A DNA stretch of 64,000 nucleotides from Ornithodoros turicata (taxonomy: Eukaryota > Arthropoda > Arachnida > Ixodida > Argasidae): NCBI RefSeq assembly GCF_037126465.1, contig NC_088204.1:64107807-64171806 (forward strand), written 5' to 3'. Below the pieces are notes generated by a model that saw only the letters and a program-made list of their open reading frames with translations, ran no database searches and was not told where the DNA came from. This document shows positions 63,889 to 64,000 of the stretch, piece after piece. Numbering within the stretch: position 1 is the first letter of the stretch; each line of letters begins with the position of its first letter. The position numbers and the translations under genes were made by a program.

Positions 63889-64000
63889 AATTGTAATTTA
63901 TCGGAATAAACAAGCGCATAATTGAAATAACAATTTATTCTTTGTCATCATTCTAATGTATTCTACACATCCCAACGAAAACAGCTTATGATTAGATTGA

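Overview
This is a eukaryotic nuclear window that holds almost only mobile elements and their debris. I found no convincing host gene. The best guess for the source is a chelicerate, probably a hard tick. The evidence is a tRNA-derived SINE with a good B box and a tick-like body (51755-51990, with a second fragment near 23037), abundant Penelope-like elements, I-type LINEs carrying RNase H, and clusters of TA-target MITEs. Species assignment is inference.

Layout. 1-5171: low-information DNA with a LINE 3' remnant, a foldback MITE (3013-3806) that hosts a nested mariner-type MITE, and a G-run block. 5172-19793: a giant inverted-repeat element of about 10.5 kb, with arms of about 5 kb, AG...CT ends and a 6-bp target duplication. 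Its right arm is split by a 4.07-kb hAT-like insertion that itself holds a LINE, a foldback element built from short CG-rich repeats, and a Penelope fragment with a hammerhead-like core. 19794-23439: two copies of a second LINE family in inverted orientation, small tandem repeats and a SINE fragment. 23440-29176: a 2.87-kb tandem duplication, practically identical between copies, containing a LINE fragment and an in-frame 108-bp minisatellite. 29131-31794: a TA MITE, then a Penelope-like element invaded by a perfect 8-bp-TSD MITE. 31895-38230: a decayed LINE, a Tc1/mariner-type transposase gene split by a 969-bp TA element, and the best LINE copy (752-codon open frame with RT and RNase H).

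39971-47197: a Penelope-like element interrupted by an intact, very young 6.5-kb Ty3/gypsy-class LTR retrotransposon. Its single 1459-codon ORF runs Gag, protease, integrase, RT, RNase H. Integrase lies before RT, the gmr1-type order, which is unusual for this superfamily. 47200-57200: foldback repeats, a degenerate ~50-bp tandem array (17-codon unit on the minus strand), five TA MITEs, three further insertions (two hAT-like, one SINE), a third Penelope-like element with an intact hammerhead core, and a tRNA-like hairpin. 57200-64000: AT-rich repeats, another hAT-like element with a perfect TSD (60351-62142), and two unrecognised short reading frames at the right edge.

Most elements could be delimited from terminal repeats and target duplications. 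They give a clear nesting order: the LTR retrotransposon lies inside a Penelope element, hAT-like elements inside the giant palindrome, the 51-bp array and a Penelope arm, and a TA element inside a transposase gene. The only long intact reading frames are the LTR polyprotein and one 5'-truncated LINE.
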